Shown: piece after piece, positions 8,297-18,101 of the stretch
How positions within the stretch are numbered: position 1 is the first letter of the stretch
Layout: the number at the start of each line of letters is the position of its first letter
Source: Hyphomicrobiales bacterium
GTDB taxonomy: Bacteria > Pseudomonadota > Alphaproteobacteria > Rhizobiales > Beijerinckiaceae
Reading direction: 5' to 3'
Length of the DNA stretch: 64,000 bases
NCBI GenBank assembly: GCA_947455995.1
Contig: CANGQA010000003.1
Location: forward strand, 19,414-83,413
Position numbers and translations under genes: made by a program
Notes under the pieces: generated by a model
Told to the model about the DNA's origin: nothing
Database searches by the model: none
The model's input: the letters and a program-made list of their open reading frames with translations, nothing else

Positions 8297-9043
8297 ATGA
8301 CCTATTGTGTCGGCTTGCGTCTTGATGGCGGAATCGTATTTGCGTCCGATACCCGCACCAATGCCGGTTTTGACAATATTGCCATTTTTAGAAAAATGCA
8401 TGTTTGGGAACGCTCGGGAGACCGTGTTTTGGTCCTGTTGTCCGCCGGCAATCTGGCGGTAACGCAATCGGTCATCTCCTTGCTCAACGAACAGATTGAT
8501 GCCGAGCGGGACGATGGCGGTCCTTCGCTGCTCAATGTTGAGACGATGTACCAGGCCGCCCGTGTGGTTGGAGATTCTGTGCGCGAGATCCGGCGGGTCG
8601 ATGGTCCCTCGCTGGAAGCGGCCAGCAGCGCCTTCAGTGCCTCGTTCATTCTCGGCGGTCAAATACACGGTGAACCGCCGCGGATGTTCCAGATCTATTC
8701 GGAAGGCAACTTCATCGAGGCCACCAAGGACACCCCGTTTTTCCAGATCGGAGAACATAAATATGGCAAGCCGATCCTGGATCGGGTCGCGCGGCCCGAT
8801 ATGGCGATCGGTGAAGCCGCCAAGTTGATCCTGCTGTCTTTCGACTCGACCCTGCGCTCGAACCTGTCTGTCGGCATGCCGATTGATCTGATGATCTACC
8901 AGCGTGATTCCCTGGTGATCGGAGAGCAAAGACGGATCGGGCCGGATGATCCCTATTTCAAAATGCTCTCCAAAGCATGGTCAGAGGGCTTGCGCTCCAC
9001 CTTCGCCCATATCGACAGCTATGAAGGGGCGCTTGACGCCTGA
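8297..9043 (+). CDS. anbu: Anbu proteasome-type peptidase (COG3484)
   Basis: This 248-residue protein matches Anbu, an HslV- and proteasome-beta-like Ntn hydrolase. It starts MTYCVGLRLDGG, so removal of Met exposes Thr as the N-terminal nucleophile, and it continues with ASDTRTNAG and VLLSAGNLAVTQ, typical of the fold. No AAA+ unfoldase gene is nearby, as is usual for Anbu. It is the fourth gene of the cluster, 50 bases after the transglutaminase gene. A short inverted repeat (CCTCA at 8274-8278, TGAGG at 8287-8291) includes its GAGG ribosome-binding site, so translation might be modulated. The physiological substrate is unknown. Confidence 0.92.
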   Translation: MTYCVGLRLDGGIVFASDTRTNAGFDNIAIFRKMHVWERSGDRVLVLLSAGNLAVTQSVISLLNEQIDAERDDGGPSLLNVETMYQAARVVGDSVREIRRVDGPSLEAASSAFSASFILGGQIHGEPPRMFQIYSEGNFIEATKDTPFFQIGEHKYGKPILDRVARPDMAIGEAAKLILLSFDSTLRSNLSVGMPIDLMIYQRDSLVIGEQRRIGPDDPYFKMLSKAWSEGLRSTFAHIDSYEGALDA

Positions 9044-9096
9044 TATGCGGCAATCCATTTCGTTTACAAAGCATTAAGATTGATTGCCCGACTCTG

Positions 9097-9126
9097 GTGA
9101 TTGTGCCAGTGATAATGGCCAATCAC
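9097..9126. promoter_or_regulatory. Interrupted palindrome upstream of RND operon
   Basis: GTGATTG (9097-9103) and GCCA (9105-9108) pair with TGGC (9116-9119) and CAATCAC (9120-9126), with one unpaired T and a 7-nt centre: an 11-bp interrupted dyad. It lies between the Anbu stop and the first RND gene. With no T run it is a poor terminator, so an operator for a TetR- or MarR-type repressor is the better guess. Confidence 0.4.
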
Positions 9127-9151
9127 TGTCACACATCAGGGTCGTTAATCG

Positions 9152-10660
9152 TTGATTTCAAAGCCACAAACGCTGCAAACGGGTTGCGTGGTCGCAATGA
9201 GCCTATGGCTCTCGGCCTGTATCCCTGCGCATGCGCCGGTTGATCTTGCGATTTCCGAGCCGCAACAGTTTGAAGCCCTGAATAGCAGAGCCACCCAGCG
9301 CCTGACCAAGGAGTGGCCGCAACTGTTCGGTTCGAAGGAGCTGGAAGGGTTGATCGTGCTGGCCTTGCGCGACAATCCCGATATCGGTGCAGCACTGGCC
9401 CGTATCGACCAGTCACAAGCCCTGACCCAACAGGCGGAGTCCTTGTTGCTGCCTGGCATTAATGGCTCTTTTGATGCCGGCCAGAGCATGGTACCGGGCA
9501 CCTTGAAGCGGCGTGAACCGCCTTTCAATGCCACGCGCTCCAAACAATTCAGCACAGGCGCCAATGCCAGCTATCTGCTCGATATCTGGGGCCGCTACCG
9601 CTCGCTTTACAATGCACAACAAGCCGTTGCCCAAGCCAGTATTTATGATCATCAATCTGTGATGCTGGCGACATCAAGTGCCGTGACCAACAGCTATTTC
9701 ATCATTCTGTCGGCCCATGACCGGATCGCCCTCGGCCACGAAAATATTGCCACGGCCCAACGAATACTTGATGCGATCCGCGGACGGTTATCGGTCGGCA
9801 CCGCCTCTGCCCTCGATGTGGCCCAACAAGAGAGCGTTCTGGCCGCACAAAAGGCACTGATCCCGCAATTACAGCAACAGGCCTTACAGACGCGCAATCA
9901 GCTGGCAGTCCTGTTAGGGCGCCCCCCTCAAGGTTTTGTGCTCTCGGCCAAAAGCCTGAACAGCTTGAAAGTACCATCGGTGAAGGCGGGTTTACCGTCC
10001 GATCTGCTGCGTCAGCGTCCCGATATTGCGCGCGCCGAAGCACTGATGCAGGCAGCCGATGCGAATGTCGAGGCTGGCCGTGCGGCCTTTTTGCCCAGTT
10101 TCAGCCTTACGGCCTCAGGCGGGCTGGAGAGTATGACGCTGAAAACCCTCCTCAACCCGCATGCCGCAGCCAATTCACTGCTGGCAGGTGTGACCCAGCC
10201 TTTATTCGATGGCGGCAATCTGAGAGCCCAATATCAGGGCGAGACCGCCCGCGAGGCCGAAACCGTTGCCAATAGTCGCAAAACGGTTTTGACCGCCTTG
10301 AGCGATGTCGAAAATGCACTGGTCGCGGTCGAACAATCCCGCCGTCAGGAGGTGTTACAGCAGGAGGTTGTGACCGCCTCCCGCCGCGCAACGATGATCA
10401 GCGAGGAAAGGCTGAAGGCGGGCACCATTGATATTGTCACCCTTCTGGCTGTGCAACAAAGCCTGTTTCAGGCACAGGAAAACCTGCTGTCGAGCCGTCT
10501 GCAACGCCTGCAAGCCAGTCTTGGCCTGATCGAAGCCCTCGGCGGTGGCTTTCAAAACCCCAAAGACGAGACATCGCCAACACCCGCCTTGATGACGCCA
10601 CTAAAATCCCGTGATTCACTTCCATCATCCTCTACACCCTCTCCGGTTGAAACACCTTGA
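9152..10660 (+). CDS. RND efflux outer-membrane lipoprotein, NodT/OprM family
   Basis: This 502-residue protein is an outer-membrane factor of tripartite efflux pumps. Using the TTG at 9152, it has a lipoprotein signal with lipobox LSAC and acylated Cys at residue 23. Two outer-membrane-efflux repeats follow, including RQRPDIARAEALMQAADANV, the hallmark of the NodT family. A stop codon 4 bases upstream of the TTG rules out a longer start, and AGGG lies about 11 nt before it. An internal ATG at 9197 would give a signal too short. It forms one operon with the adaptor and two permeases that follow and should provide the outer-membrane duct. Confidence 0.9.
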   Translation: MISKPQTLQTGCVVAMSLWLSACIPAHAPVDLAISEPQQFEALNSRATQRLTKEWPQLFGSKELEGLIVLALRDNPDIGAALARIDQSQALTQQAESLLLPGINGSFDAGQSMVPGTLKRREPPFNATRSKQFSTGANASYLLDIWGRYRSLYNAQQAVAQASIYDHQSVMLATSSAVTNSYFIILSAHDRIALGHENIATAQRILDAIRGRLSVGTASALDVAQQESVLAAQKALIPQLQQQALQTRNQLAVLLGRPPQGFVLSAKSLNSLKVPSVKAGLPSDLLRQRPDIARAEALMQAADANVEAGRAAFLPSFSLTASGGLESMTLKTLLNPHAAANSLLAGVTQPLFDGGNLRAQYQGETAREAETVANSRKTVLTALSDVENALVAVEQSRRQEVLQQEVVTASRRATMISEERLKAGTIDIVTLLAVQQSLFQAQENLLSSRLQRLQASLGLIEALGGGFQNPKDETSPTPALMTPLKSRDSLPSSSTPSPVETP

Positions 10661-10678
10661 GATAGACATGAGCAAGCC

Positions 10679-11911
10679 ATGAAATTGCGTACCCTTCTCA
10701 TTGTGCTAGGTCTGGTTGCCTTGATTGCGGGGGGCATTGCTTATAAAATATGGTTCAGTCAATCGCCTGCACCGTCCGCCGCGGGAGGGGGCAGCGCACG
10801 GGGGATGCGCGGCAGTGGCGATGGCCCCTTGCCAGTGCTTGCCAAACGGGCTGAACAGACCGATGTTGCGGTTGAACTTGACGGAATCGGGACCGTACAG
10901 GCACTCAATACCGTCACCATCCGCCCCCAGGTCGATGGCCGGTTGATCTCCCTGCATTTCAAGGACGGGGAAACCGTCAAAGCCGGAGATATTCTGGCCA
11001 AAATCGACCCTAAAACCTACCAGGCCTCTCTCGATCAGGCTCTGGCAAAAAAGGCGCAGGACGAAGCACAGCTGGCCAATGCCCGCCGCGATCTTGAACG
11101 CTATACCAATCTCGCGCGCACCGAATATGCCACCCAGCAGCAGGCTGATACGCAACGCTCGGTTGTCGCCCAGTTGGTTGCGCAGGTCGCTGCCGATCAG
11201 GCAGCCATCGATAATGCCACGGCAATCCTCGATTACACCACGATACGCGCCCCCATTGATGGCCGCACGGGATTGCGGCTGGTCGATCAGGGCAATCTGC
11301 TGCGTGCCTCGGATCAAAACGGCATTGTCACCATCACCCAGGTGCAACCCATTGCAGTCATTTTCAACCTGCCCCAACAGCAGTTACGCGCCGTCAATCA
11401 AGCCATGGCGCGCGGTGTCGTGCCGATCGAGGCCCGCGAAGCAGACAATCTGACCGTGATTGACCGGGGGATGGTCGAGGTGATTGACAATCAGGTTGAT
11501 CAAACCACCGGCACTGTGCGGATCAAAGCACGGTTTCCCAATGCACAACTGGCCTTGTGGCCCGGACAATTCTTGAATGTCAGGCTGCGGGTCGATACGC
11601 TGAAAGAGGCCATCACCGTGCCCACCGCCTCGATCCAACGTGGCCCCCTTGGACCCTTTGTCTATGTGGTGGATGCGCAATCTCTTGCAACCCAACGCAG
11701 CGTCACTCTGGCCCGCCAGACCGAAACGGTCACAGCCATTGCCACAGGGGTAACGGTGGGCGAGCAGGTCGTTACCAGCGGCTTCAACCGCCTGACCGAT
11801 AAAACATTGGTGCGGATCGACGAGCCTAATCCCGCTGGCAGCGAAGCACCCGCCCCGCGCCCGCAAGGCGAACGGCGCAGGGGCAGCGGTAGTGGAGCCA
11901 GCCAACCGTGA
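10679..11911 (+). CDS. mdtA: RND periplasmic adaptor, MdtA-like
   Basis: This 410-residue membrane-fusion protein has an N-terminal membrane anchor (about residues 5-25), a biotinyl-lipoyl-like hairpin domain (ISLHFKDGETVKAGDILAKIDP), coiled-coil helices rich in Ala and Gln, and C-terminal beta-barrel and membrane-proximal domains. It links the inner-membrane pump to the outer-membrane duct. It lies 18 bases after the outer-membrane gene, and its stop overlaps the GTG start of the first permease. The symbol rests on the adaptor-plus-two-permeases layout of mdtABC; the drug spectrum cannot be read from the sequence. Confidence 0.88.
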   Translation: MKLRTLLIVLGLVALIAGGIAYKIWFSQSPAPSAAGGGSARGMRGSGDGPLPVLAKRAEQTDVAVELDGIGTVQALNTVTIRPQVDGRLISLHFKDGETVKAGDILAKIDPKTYQASLDQALAKKAQDEAQLANARRDLERYTNLARTEYATQQQADTQRSVVAQLVAQVAADQAAIDNATAILDYTTIRAPIDGRTGLRLVDQGNLLRASDQNGIVTITQVQPIAVIFNLPQQQLRAVNQAMARGVVPIEAREADNLTVIDRGMVEVIDNQVDQTTGTVRIKARFPNAQLALWPGQFLNVRLRVDTLKEAITVPTASIQRGPLGPFVYVVDAQSLATQRSVTLARQTETVTAIATGVTVGEQVVTSGFNRLTDKTLVRIDEPNPAGSEAPAPRPQGERRRGSGSGASQP

Positions 11912-14900
11912 GCGTCTCCTCCCCTTTTATCCGGCGGCCTGTTGCCACCTCCCTGCTCGGGGTCGCAGTCCTGCTGTGCGGATGGTTAGGGTTCCGCTCG
12001 CTGCCAATAGCCGCTTTGCCACAGGTCGAATTTCCGACAATCCAGATCACAACCCAATATCCCGGCGCCAATCCCGACACGATGGCCTCCCTGATCACCG
12101 CGCCGCTGGAACGTCAATTCGGGCAAATTCCGTCACTGGCAGAGATGAGCTCGCAAAGTGCGTTCGGCCTGAGCCAGATTACCCTGCAATTCGATCTGGG
12201 CCGTGATATTGATGCTGCTGCACAAGATGTGCAATCGGCCATCAATGCCGCTGGCTCTACCTTGCCACGCTCGCTGCCTTATCCGCCAGTCTATGCCAAG
12301 GTCAATCCTGCCGACACACCGGTGATGACACTGGCTCTTTCCTCCAAAACCGTGCCCATGCGGGTATTGAGCGATCTGGCTGACACCCTGCTCGGCCCCC
12401 GTCTGAGTGAAATTTCCGGGGTTGGGCGGGTCACCATCGAAGGGGGTATTCGCCCTGCAGTCCGGATTCAGGTCGATCTGGCGCGACTGGCCTCCTACAA
12501 GATCAGCCTTGAGGATGTCAGGGCGGTTGTCATTGCCGCCAATGCAGCGGCGCCAAAAGGCGCTCTGGACGGAACATTCCAATCCTACACGCTGGCTGCC
12601 AATGACCAGATTAGCGCGGCTTCAAGCTATCGAGATGTGGTGGTCGCCACACGCAATGGCGCCAATGTTCTGTTGCGCGATATTGCCGAAGTGATCGATG
12701 GTCTCGAAAATACCCGGGTCAGCGGAGCCTTGAACAGCGAAACCGCTATTATTATCGACATCAGACGCCAACCCGGTGCCAATATCGTGGCCACCGCCGA
12801 TCTGATCACCGCCGGCCTGCCACGGCTGCGACGTGCTTTGCCTGCCGGCACACAATTAAGCGTTGTGCATGATCGCACCGATACGATCCGCGCCTCGATC
12901 AGTGATGTCGAATTCACGCTTGTTCTCAGCACGGTGCTGGTGGTGCTGGTGGTGCTGATGTTTTTGCATTCCCTGCGCGCCACCTTGATTGCCGGAATAA
13001 GCCTGCCTCTGTCGATCATCGCAACATTCGGGATGATGTGGTTTCTCGACTTTAGCCTGGACAACCTCTCGCTGATGGCTTTGACAATCGGCACCGGATT
13101 TATTGTCGATGATGCGATTGTCATGATCGAGAACATTGCACGCCACATCGAGGACGGTGACAATCCGCTCGAAGCCGCCCTCAAAGGCGCACGAGAGATC
13201 GGGTTTACGGTGATCTCGCTGACCGTCTCGCTGATTGCCGTTTTCATTCCGTTGCTGTTCATGACAGGGCTGGTAGGGCGGATGTTCAGGGAGTTTGCCC
13301 TGACACTCTCACTGGCCGTCGTGATTTCAGCCCTGATTTCGTTGACCCTGACCCCGATGCTGTGCGCTGTCATTCTGCGCCAAAAACCGAGCCGCCGGGA
13401 GCAGGATTTACAGGTGTTTTTCGATCGTCCGATGCAGTTGATGGCCGGATTTTACGAGAAAACCCTTGTTCGTGCGCTGGCACACCCTACCCTCATGCTG
13501 GGTTTGACTGCTGCCACGATGGCGCTGACCGCACTCCTCTACACATTCAGCCCGAAAGGCTTCCTCCCCAACGAAGATACTGGTCTGATTTCGGTCGTGA
13601 TGGAGGCCGCACCCGACGTCTCTTTCAGCCAGATGCAGACATTGCAGGCCCAAGTGACCGAGAAAATCCAACGCGAACCATCGGTCGCCAATGTCATCGC
13701 TGTTCTGGGTATTGGCGCACAGAATTTGACTCTCAATAGTGGTAAAATCACTGTCAGTCTGGTGCCGCATGGTGAACGGCGTGAGACCGCCAGCCAGTTG
13801 GGAGCAAAAATCCGGCTTATCGAAGACGAAATCCCCGGAATCAGACTCTTTGTCCGCGAGGTCCAGGATATCCAGATCGCCACCCGTGCTTCGCGGTCCC
13901 AATATCAATATACATTGACAGGCGCCGATCCGGATGAACTGAACCAATGGGGCAAAAAGCTGGCGACCGCGCTTGCGGGCGACCCGCGGCTGAACAACAT
14001 CGCCTCAGAAGCTCAAAATGGTGGCTTGCAGGCCTTTATCAACATTGACCGCGAAAAGGCCGGACGTCTGGGTATTTCGATGCAATTGATCAATGATACG
14101 CTCAATGATGCGTTCAGCCAGCGGCAAATTTCAACCATCTATGCCCAATCCAACCAATATCGGGTGATTTTGGAGGCAGCTCCTGCCTTCCTCAATGATC
14201 CGAATGTGCTCAACACTCTTTATATCGGCACGGCTGCAGGCTCGCAGGTGCCCCTGTCATCTATTGCCAGCCTGACACGGAATACGGCACCGCTGATCAT
14301 TTCCCATCAAGACCAGTTTCCAGCCTATTCCCTCAGCTTTGATCTGGCCCGGAATACTTCCCTTGATGCCGCTTTGCGTGCTGTCAGCGAAGCCGAACAC
14401 ACCATTGGGCTCCCACCCTTGCTCTCAGGCCATTTCAGCGCCGATGCCGCCGAATTCCAGCGCGCCTTGGCAGGTCAGGTCTGGCTGATACTGGCGGCCG
14501 TGGTGGTGATCTATCTGGTCCTGGGGATGCTTTATGAAAGCTATATCCATCCGATTACCATCCTATCGACCCTGCCATCGGCCGGTGTCGGGGCCTTGCT
14601 GGCCCTGTTGCTGTCCGGGCATGATGTGTCGGTTGTCGCCCTGATAGGCATTATTCTGCTGATGGGCATTGTCAAAAAAAATGCGATCATGATGATCGAT
14701 TTTGCCATAGTCGCCATGAATGAGCATGGCATGCAGGCCGAACAGGCGATCATCCAAGCCTGCCATTTACGCTTCAGGCCGATCATGATGACCACACTGG
14801 CCGCGTTGTTCGGAGCCTTGCCGCTGGCCTTTGCCACCGGAGCAGGAGCGGAATTGCGGGTTCCGCTTGGCATTTCCATTGTCGGCGGGCTTTTACTCAG

Positions 14901-15018
14901 CCAATTATTGACGCTTTATACAACACCGGTGATCTTTCTGGCACTTGATCGGTTCGATCCGCGCCACAAACTGCATACAAATACCGAAACCCTGAGTGAT
15001 GCAGGGACACAAGCCTGA
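11908..15018 (+). CDS. mdtB: RND multidrug efflux permease, MdtB-like
   Basis: This 1036-residue inner-membrane proton/drug antiporter has the twelve-helix RND layout. TM1 follows FIRRPVATSLL, the two large periplasmic loops are full length, and the TM4 motif GFIVDDAIVMIEN carries the paired aspartates of the proton relay. The start is GTG at 11908, overlapping the adaptor stop as GTGA. It is followed by a second, non-identical permease overlapping as TGATG. In E. coli MdtB and MdtC form a heterotrimer, and the same arrangement here predicts a mixed pump. Confidence 0.9.
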   Translation: MSVSSPFIRRPVATSLLGVAVLLCGWLGFRSLPIAALPQVEFPTIQITTQYPGANPDTMASLITAPLERQFGQIPSLAEMSSQSAFGLSQITLQFDLGRDIDAAAQDVQSAINAAGSTLPRSLPYPPVYAKVNPADTPVMTLALSSKTVPMRVLSDLADTLLGPRLSEISGVGRVTIEGGIRPAVRIQVDLARLASYKISLEDVRAVVIAANAAAPKGALDGTFQSYTLAANDQISAASSYRDVVVATRNGANVLLRDIAEVIDGLENTRVSGALNSETAIIIDIRRQPGANIVATADLITAGLPRLRRALPAGTQLSVVHDRTDTIRASISDVEFTLVLSTVLVVLVVLMFLHSLRATLIAGISLPLSIIATFGMMWFLDFSLDNLSLMALTIGTGFIVDDAIVMIENIARHIEDGDNPLEAALKGAREIGFTVISLTVSLIAVFIPLLFMTGLVGRMFREFALTLSLAVVISALISLTLTPMLCAVILRQKPSRREQDLQVFFDRPMQLMAGFYEKTLVRALAHPTLMLGLTAATMALTALLYTFSPKGFLPNEDTGLISVVMEAAPDVSFSQMQTLQAQVTEKIQREPSVANVIAVLGIGAQNLTLNSGKITVSLVPHGERRETASQLGAKIRLIEDEIPGIRLFVREVQDIQIATRASRSQYQYTLTGADPDELNQWGKKLATALAGDPRLNNIASEAQNGGLQAFINIDREKAGRLGISMQLINDTLNDAFSQRQISTIYAQSNQYRVILEAAPAFLNDPNVLNTLYIGTAAGSQVPLSSIASLTRNTAPLIISHQDQFPAYSLSFDLARNTSLDAALRAVSEAEHTIGLPPLLSGHFSADAAEFQRALAGQVWLILAAVVVIYLVLGMLYESYIHPITILSTLPSAGVGALLALLLSGHDVSVVALIGIILLMGIVKKNAIMMIDFAIVAMNEHGMQAEQAIIQACHLRFRPIMMTTLAALFGALPLAFATGAGAELRVPLGISIVGGLLLSQLLTLYTTPVIFLALDRFDPRHKLHTNTETLSDAGTQA

Positions 15019-18000
15019 TGGCCAGCCTTTCGGAGCCCTTTATCAAGCGCCCGATTGCCACAACCCTGATGGCGGCGGGGCTGATGTTTGTCGGGCTTCT
15101 GGCCTATCTCGATTTACCGGTATCCAGCCTTCCTGCGGTTGATTTTCCGACCATCCGCGTCTCTGCCAGCCGTCCGGGAGCCGATCCGGCCACCATGGCA
15201 GCCACAGTGGCAGCACCGCTCGAACGTCGATTGGGCGAAATCGCCGGAGTGACAGAAATCACCTCGACCAGTTCGCTCGGCAATAGCGCAATTACCATCC
15301 AGTTCGATGTGAACCGCAAGATCGACAACGCGGCCCGCGATGTGCAAGCCGCCCTCAACGCAGCTGCCACCGATTTGCCGTCCGATCTGCCAAGCCTCCC
15401 GGTCTTCCGCAAAACAAATCCGGCAGCCGCTCCCGTGCTGGTTCTGGCAATCCGTTCCGATTCCATCCCGACCAGTGATCTTTATGATATTTCGGATAGC
15501 GTGATTGCCCAGCGTATTGCACAGGTGGCCGGAGTAGCAGAAGTCACGGTCAATGGCGCCGAGCAACCCGCCATTCGTGTCAAGGTTGATCCCGCCCGCC
15601 TTGCCGCGATGGGCCTAGGCATTGACGAGGTCCGCATAGCCTTGGTCGGTGCCAATGCTCTTGGGCCGGTGGGGTCGTTTGACGGTCTGAATCAGACAGA
15701 AATGCTGGCTACTAATGCCCAATTGGCAACCATCGAGGATTTCAAACGCGTCGTCGTGGCTGTGCGCAATTCGATTGCGATTACCTTGGGCGATGTCGCT
15801 GATGTGCGTTCCGGCGTGCGCAATACCCGTGCTGCAGGCTGGTTTAACGGCAAACCGGCGGTCTTGCTGATCATCACAAAACAACCCCAAGCCAATGTGA
15901 TTGAAACGGTCGACAAGGTGAAGGCCCTGATTCCGGAATTGCGCCGTTGGATTCCGGCCAGCGTCGAGATGGCGATTGTGTCTGACCGCACCAGTACAAT
16001 CCGCGCCTCGATCAGCGATCTGATGGTAACGCTGTGTGCGGCTATTGTGCTGGTGATGCTGGTCGTCTGGCTGTTTTTGCGGCGTGGTGCGCAAATACTG
16101 GCGGTCGGCCTCACAGTCCCCTTATCACTGGCCGGGAGTTTTGCCGCCATGTGGGTGGCAGGCTTTACGCTCGACAACCTGTCTTTGCTGGCGATTACCA
16201 TCTCGGTGGGATTTGTGGTGGATGATGCCATAGTGGTGGTCGAAAACATCCATGCGCAACTGGAGCGCGGCGCAACACGCCTGCAAGCAGCACTTGAAGG
16301 GGCACGCCAGATCGGCTTTACCGTGTTCTCGATCAGCCTGTCGCTGATTGCAGCCTTCATTCCGATGCTGTTTCTGGATGGTGCAATCGGTCATATGTTC
16401 CGCGAATTTGCCCTGACTTTGGCTTTTGCGATTGCTGTTTCAACCTTTGTCTCGCTGACCATCGCACCCATGATCTGCTCCCGATTGATGAAGCGGGACA
16501 GTGATTATACCCCAAGCCGCCTCGATCAGACATTTGAGCAGGGACTGGAATGGCTGTCTCAAAGCTATCAAGTCTCGTTAAAACCCGTATTGCGGCATCC
16601 ATGGATCACTTTGCTGACCTTCGTGCTGGTGATCGGTGCCAGTGTTGCGCTGTTTCGCGCTCTGCCCAAAGGGGGATTTCCGCAAGACGATACCGGACTG
16701 ATTTTCGGCTTCACCGAGGCTTCGGCAGATGTGTCCTTCGGCGCAATGATCGGCTTGCAGCAAAGAGTGGCCGATATCGTGCTGGCCGATCCGGCGGTTG
16801 CGAGCGCCTCATCGTTTATTGGTGCCTCTGGCGGTATTGCCTCGGTCAATCAGGGCCGCATCCTGATCAGCCTCAAACCGTTTGCCGAACGGGGAATTTC
16901 GTCCAATGCAGTGGTGGTCCGTCTGCGCAAAAGCCTGGCGGCGGTGACTGGAATTTGGCTTTTCATGGTCCCTGTACAGGATTTGCGGGCAGGCGGACGC
17001 GTCGGCAAATCCCCCTTCCAATTCACGTTGTGGGGACAGGATCTCGAGGCCTTGCAGACATGGGCCCCCCGCGCGGTCGATGCCCTCAAAGCCGCGCCCG
17101 AACTGGTCGATGTATCCACCGACAAGATCAATGGCGGCCTGCAACTCAATCTGGTGATCGACCGCGCCCGTGCAGCACAATTGGGTGTTAAAATTCAGGC
17201 TATTGATGCGGTTTTGGGTGATGCTTTCGGTCAAAAGCAAGTGGCGACCCTCTATTCACAGCGCAACCAATACCGGGTGGTCATGGAGTCGGACCGCCAG
17301 CGCGACCCCAATGATCTGAACGCCCTCTATGTGACTGGAGCAGGAGGCCTGCAAGTGCCGTTGTCGACACTGGCACGGTTCGAACGCGGTATTTCGCCTT
17401 TACTGGTCAACCATCAAGGCCAGTTTCCGGCCATCACTATCACCTATGATGTCGCTCCCAATGTGACACAGGATGCAGCCTTCAAGGCGGTGCGGCGGGT
17501 GATCGAGGGCTTGCATCTGCCCGATACCCTCAATTCCGATTTTGCCGGTGATGCCAAGGCATTTTCTGCGGCAGCAAGCACGCAGGGCCTGCTGATTCTG
17601 GCTGCTTTTGTAGCGGTTTACCTGATTTTGGGGATTTTATACGAGAGCCTCGTCCACCCTTTGACGATCATCTCCACCCTTCCCTCTGCCGGATTGGGGG
17701 CCTTGCTATCGCTCTGGCTGTTCGGCATGGAGCTCACTCTTATTGCGATGATCGGCATTATACTGCTGATCGGTATCGTGAAGAAAAACGGCATCATGCT
17801 GGTCGATTTTGCTATTGCCGCCCAGCGTGAACAACAGCTTTCAGCCTATGAGGCTATTTACAAGGCGTGCGGAGCGCGCTTCCGTCCGATCCTGATGACC
17901 ACACTGGCCGCTCTGCTGGGTGCCTTGCCTCTGGTTCTGGCGATGGGACCGGGGGCAGAACTGCGCCGCCCGCTGGGCGTCACCATCATCGGCGGACTGG

Positions 18001-18095
18001 TGCTGTCACAATTGCTGACACTGTATACGACACCGGTCATCTATTTGCTGATGGATCGATTTAGCCGGAAAAAGGCCGAGATTTCAGACCAGTAA
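15018..18095 (+). CDS. mdtC: RND multidrug efflux permease, MdtC-like
   Basis: This 1025-residue RND permease is paralogous to the gene before it. It begins SEPFIKRPIATTLMAAG and has the TM4 motif GFVVDDAIVVVEN with both proton-relay aspartates. The ATG at 15018 overlaps the upstream TGA, so it should be made in proportion to its partner. It ends the operon, 7 bases from the convergent DUF192 gene, and no clear terminator was seen between them. Two different permeases served by one adaptor is the MdtABC pattern. Confidence 0.9.
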   Translation: MASLSEPFIKRPIATTLMAAGLMFVGLLAYLDLPVSSLPAVDFPTIRVSASRPGADPATMAATVAAPLERRLGEIAGVTEITSTSSLGNSAITIQFDVNRKIDNAARDVQAALNAAATDLPSDLPSLPVFRKTNPAAAPVLVLAIRSDSIPTSDLYDISDSVIAQRIAQVAGVAEVTVNGAEQPAIRVKVDPARLAAMGLGIDEVRIALVGANALGPVGSFDGLNQTEMLATNAQLATIEDFKRVVVAVRNSIAITLGDVADVRSGVRNTRAAGWFNGKPAVLLIITKQPQANVIETVDKVKALIPELRRWIPASVEMAIVSDRTSTIRASISDLMVTLCAAIVLVMLVVWLFLRRGAQILAVGLTVPLSLAGSFAAMWVAGFTLDNLSLLAITISVGFVVDDAIVVVENIHAQLERGATRLQAALEGARQIGFTVFSISLSLIAAFIPMLFLDGAIGHMFREFALTLAFAIAVSTFVSLTIAPMICSRLMKRDSDYTPSRLDQTFEQGLEWLSQSYQVSLKPVLRHPWITLLTFVLVIGASVALFRALPKGGFPQDDTGLIFGFTEASADVSFGAMIGLQQRVADIVLADPAVASASSFIGASGGIASVNQGRILISLKPFAERGISSNAVVVRLRKSLAAVTGIWLFMVPVQDLRAGGRVGKSPFQFTLWGQDLEALQTWAPRAVDALKAAPELVDVSTDKINGGLQLNLVIDRARAAQLGVKIQAIDAVLGDAFGQKQVATLYSQRNQYRVVMESDRQRDPNDLNALYVTGAGGLQVPLSTLARFERGISPLLVNHQGQFPAITITYDVAPNVTQDAAFKAVRRVIEGLHLPDTLNSDFAGDAKAFSAAASTQGLLILAAFVAVYLILGILYESLVHPLTIISTLPSAGLGALLSLWLFGMELTLIAMIGIILLIGIVKKNGIMLVDFAIAAQREQQLSAYEAIYKACGARFRPILMTTLAALLGALPLVLAMGPGAELRRPLGVTIIGGLVLSQLLTLYTTPVIYLLMDRFSRKKAEISDQ

Positions 18096-18101
18096 CGTCT
18101 C

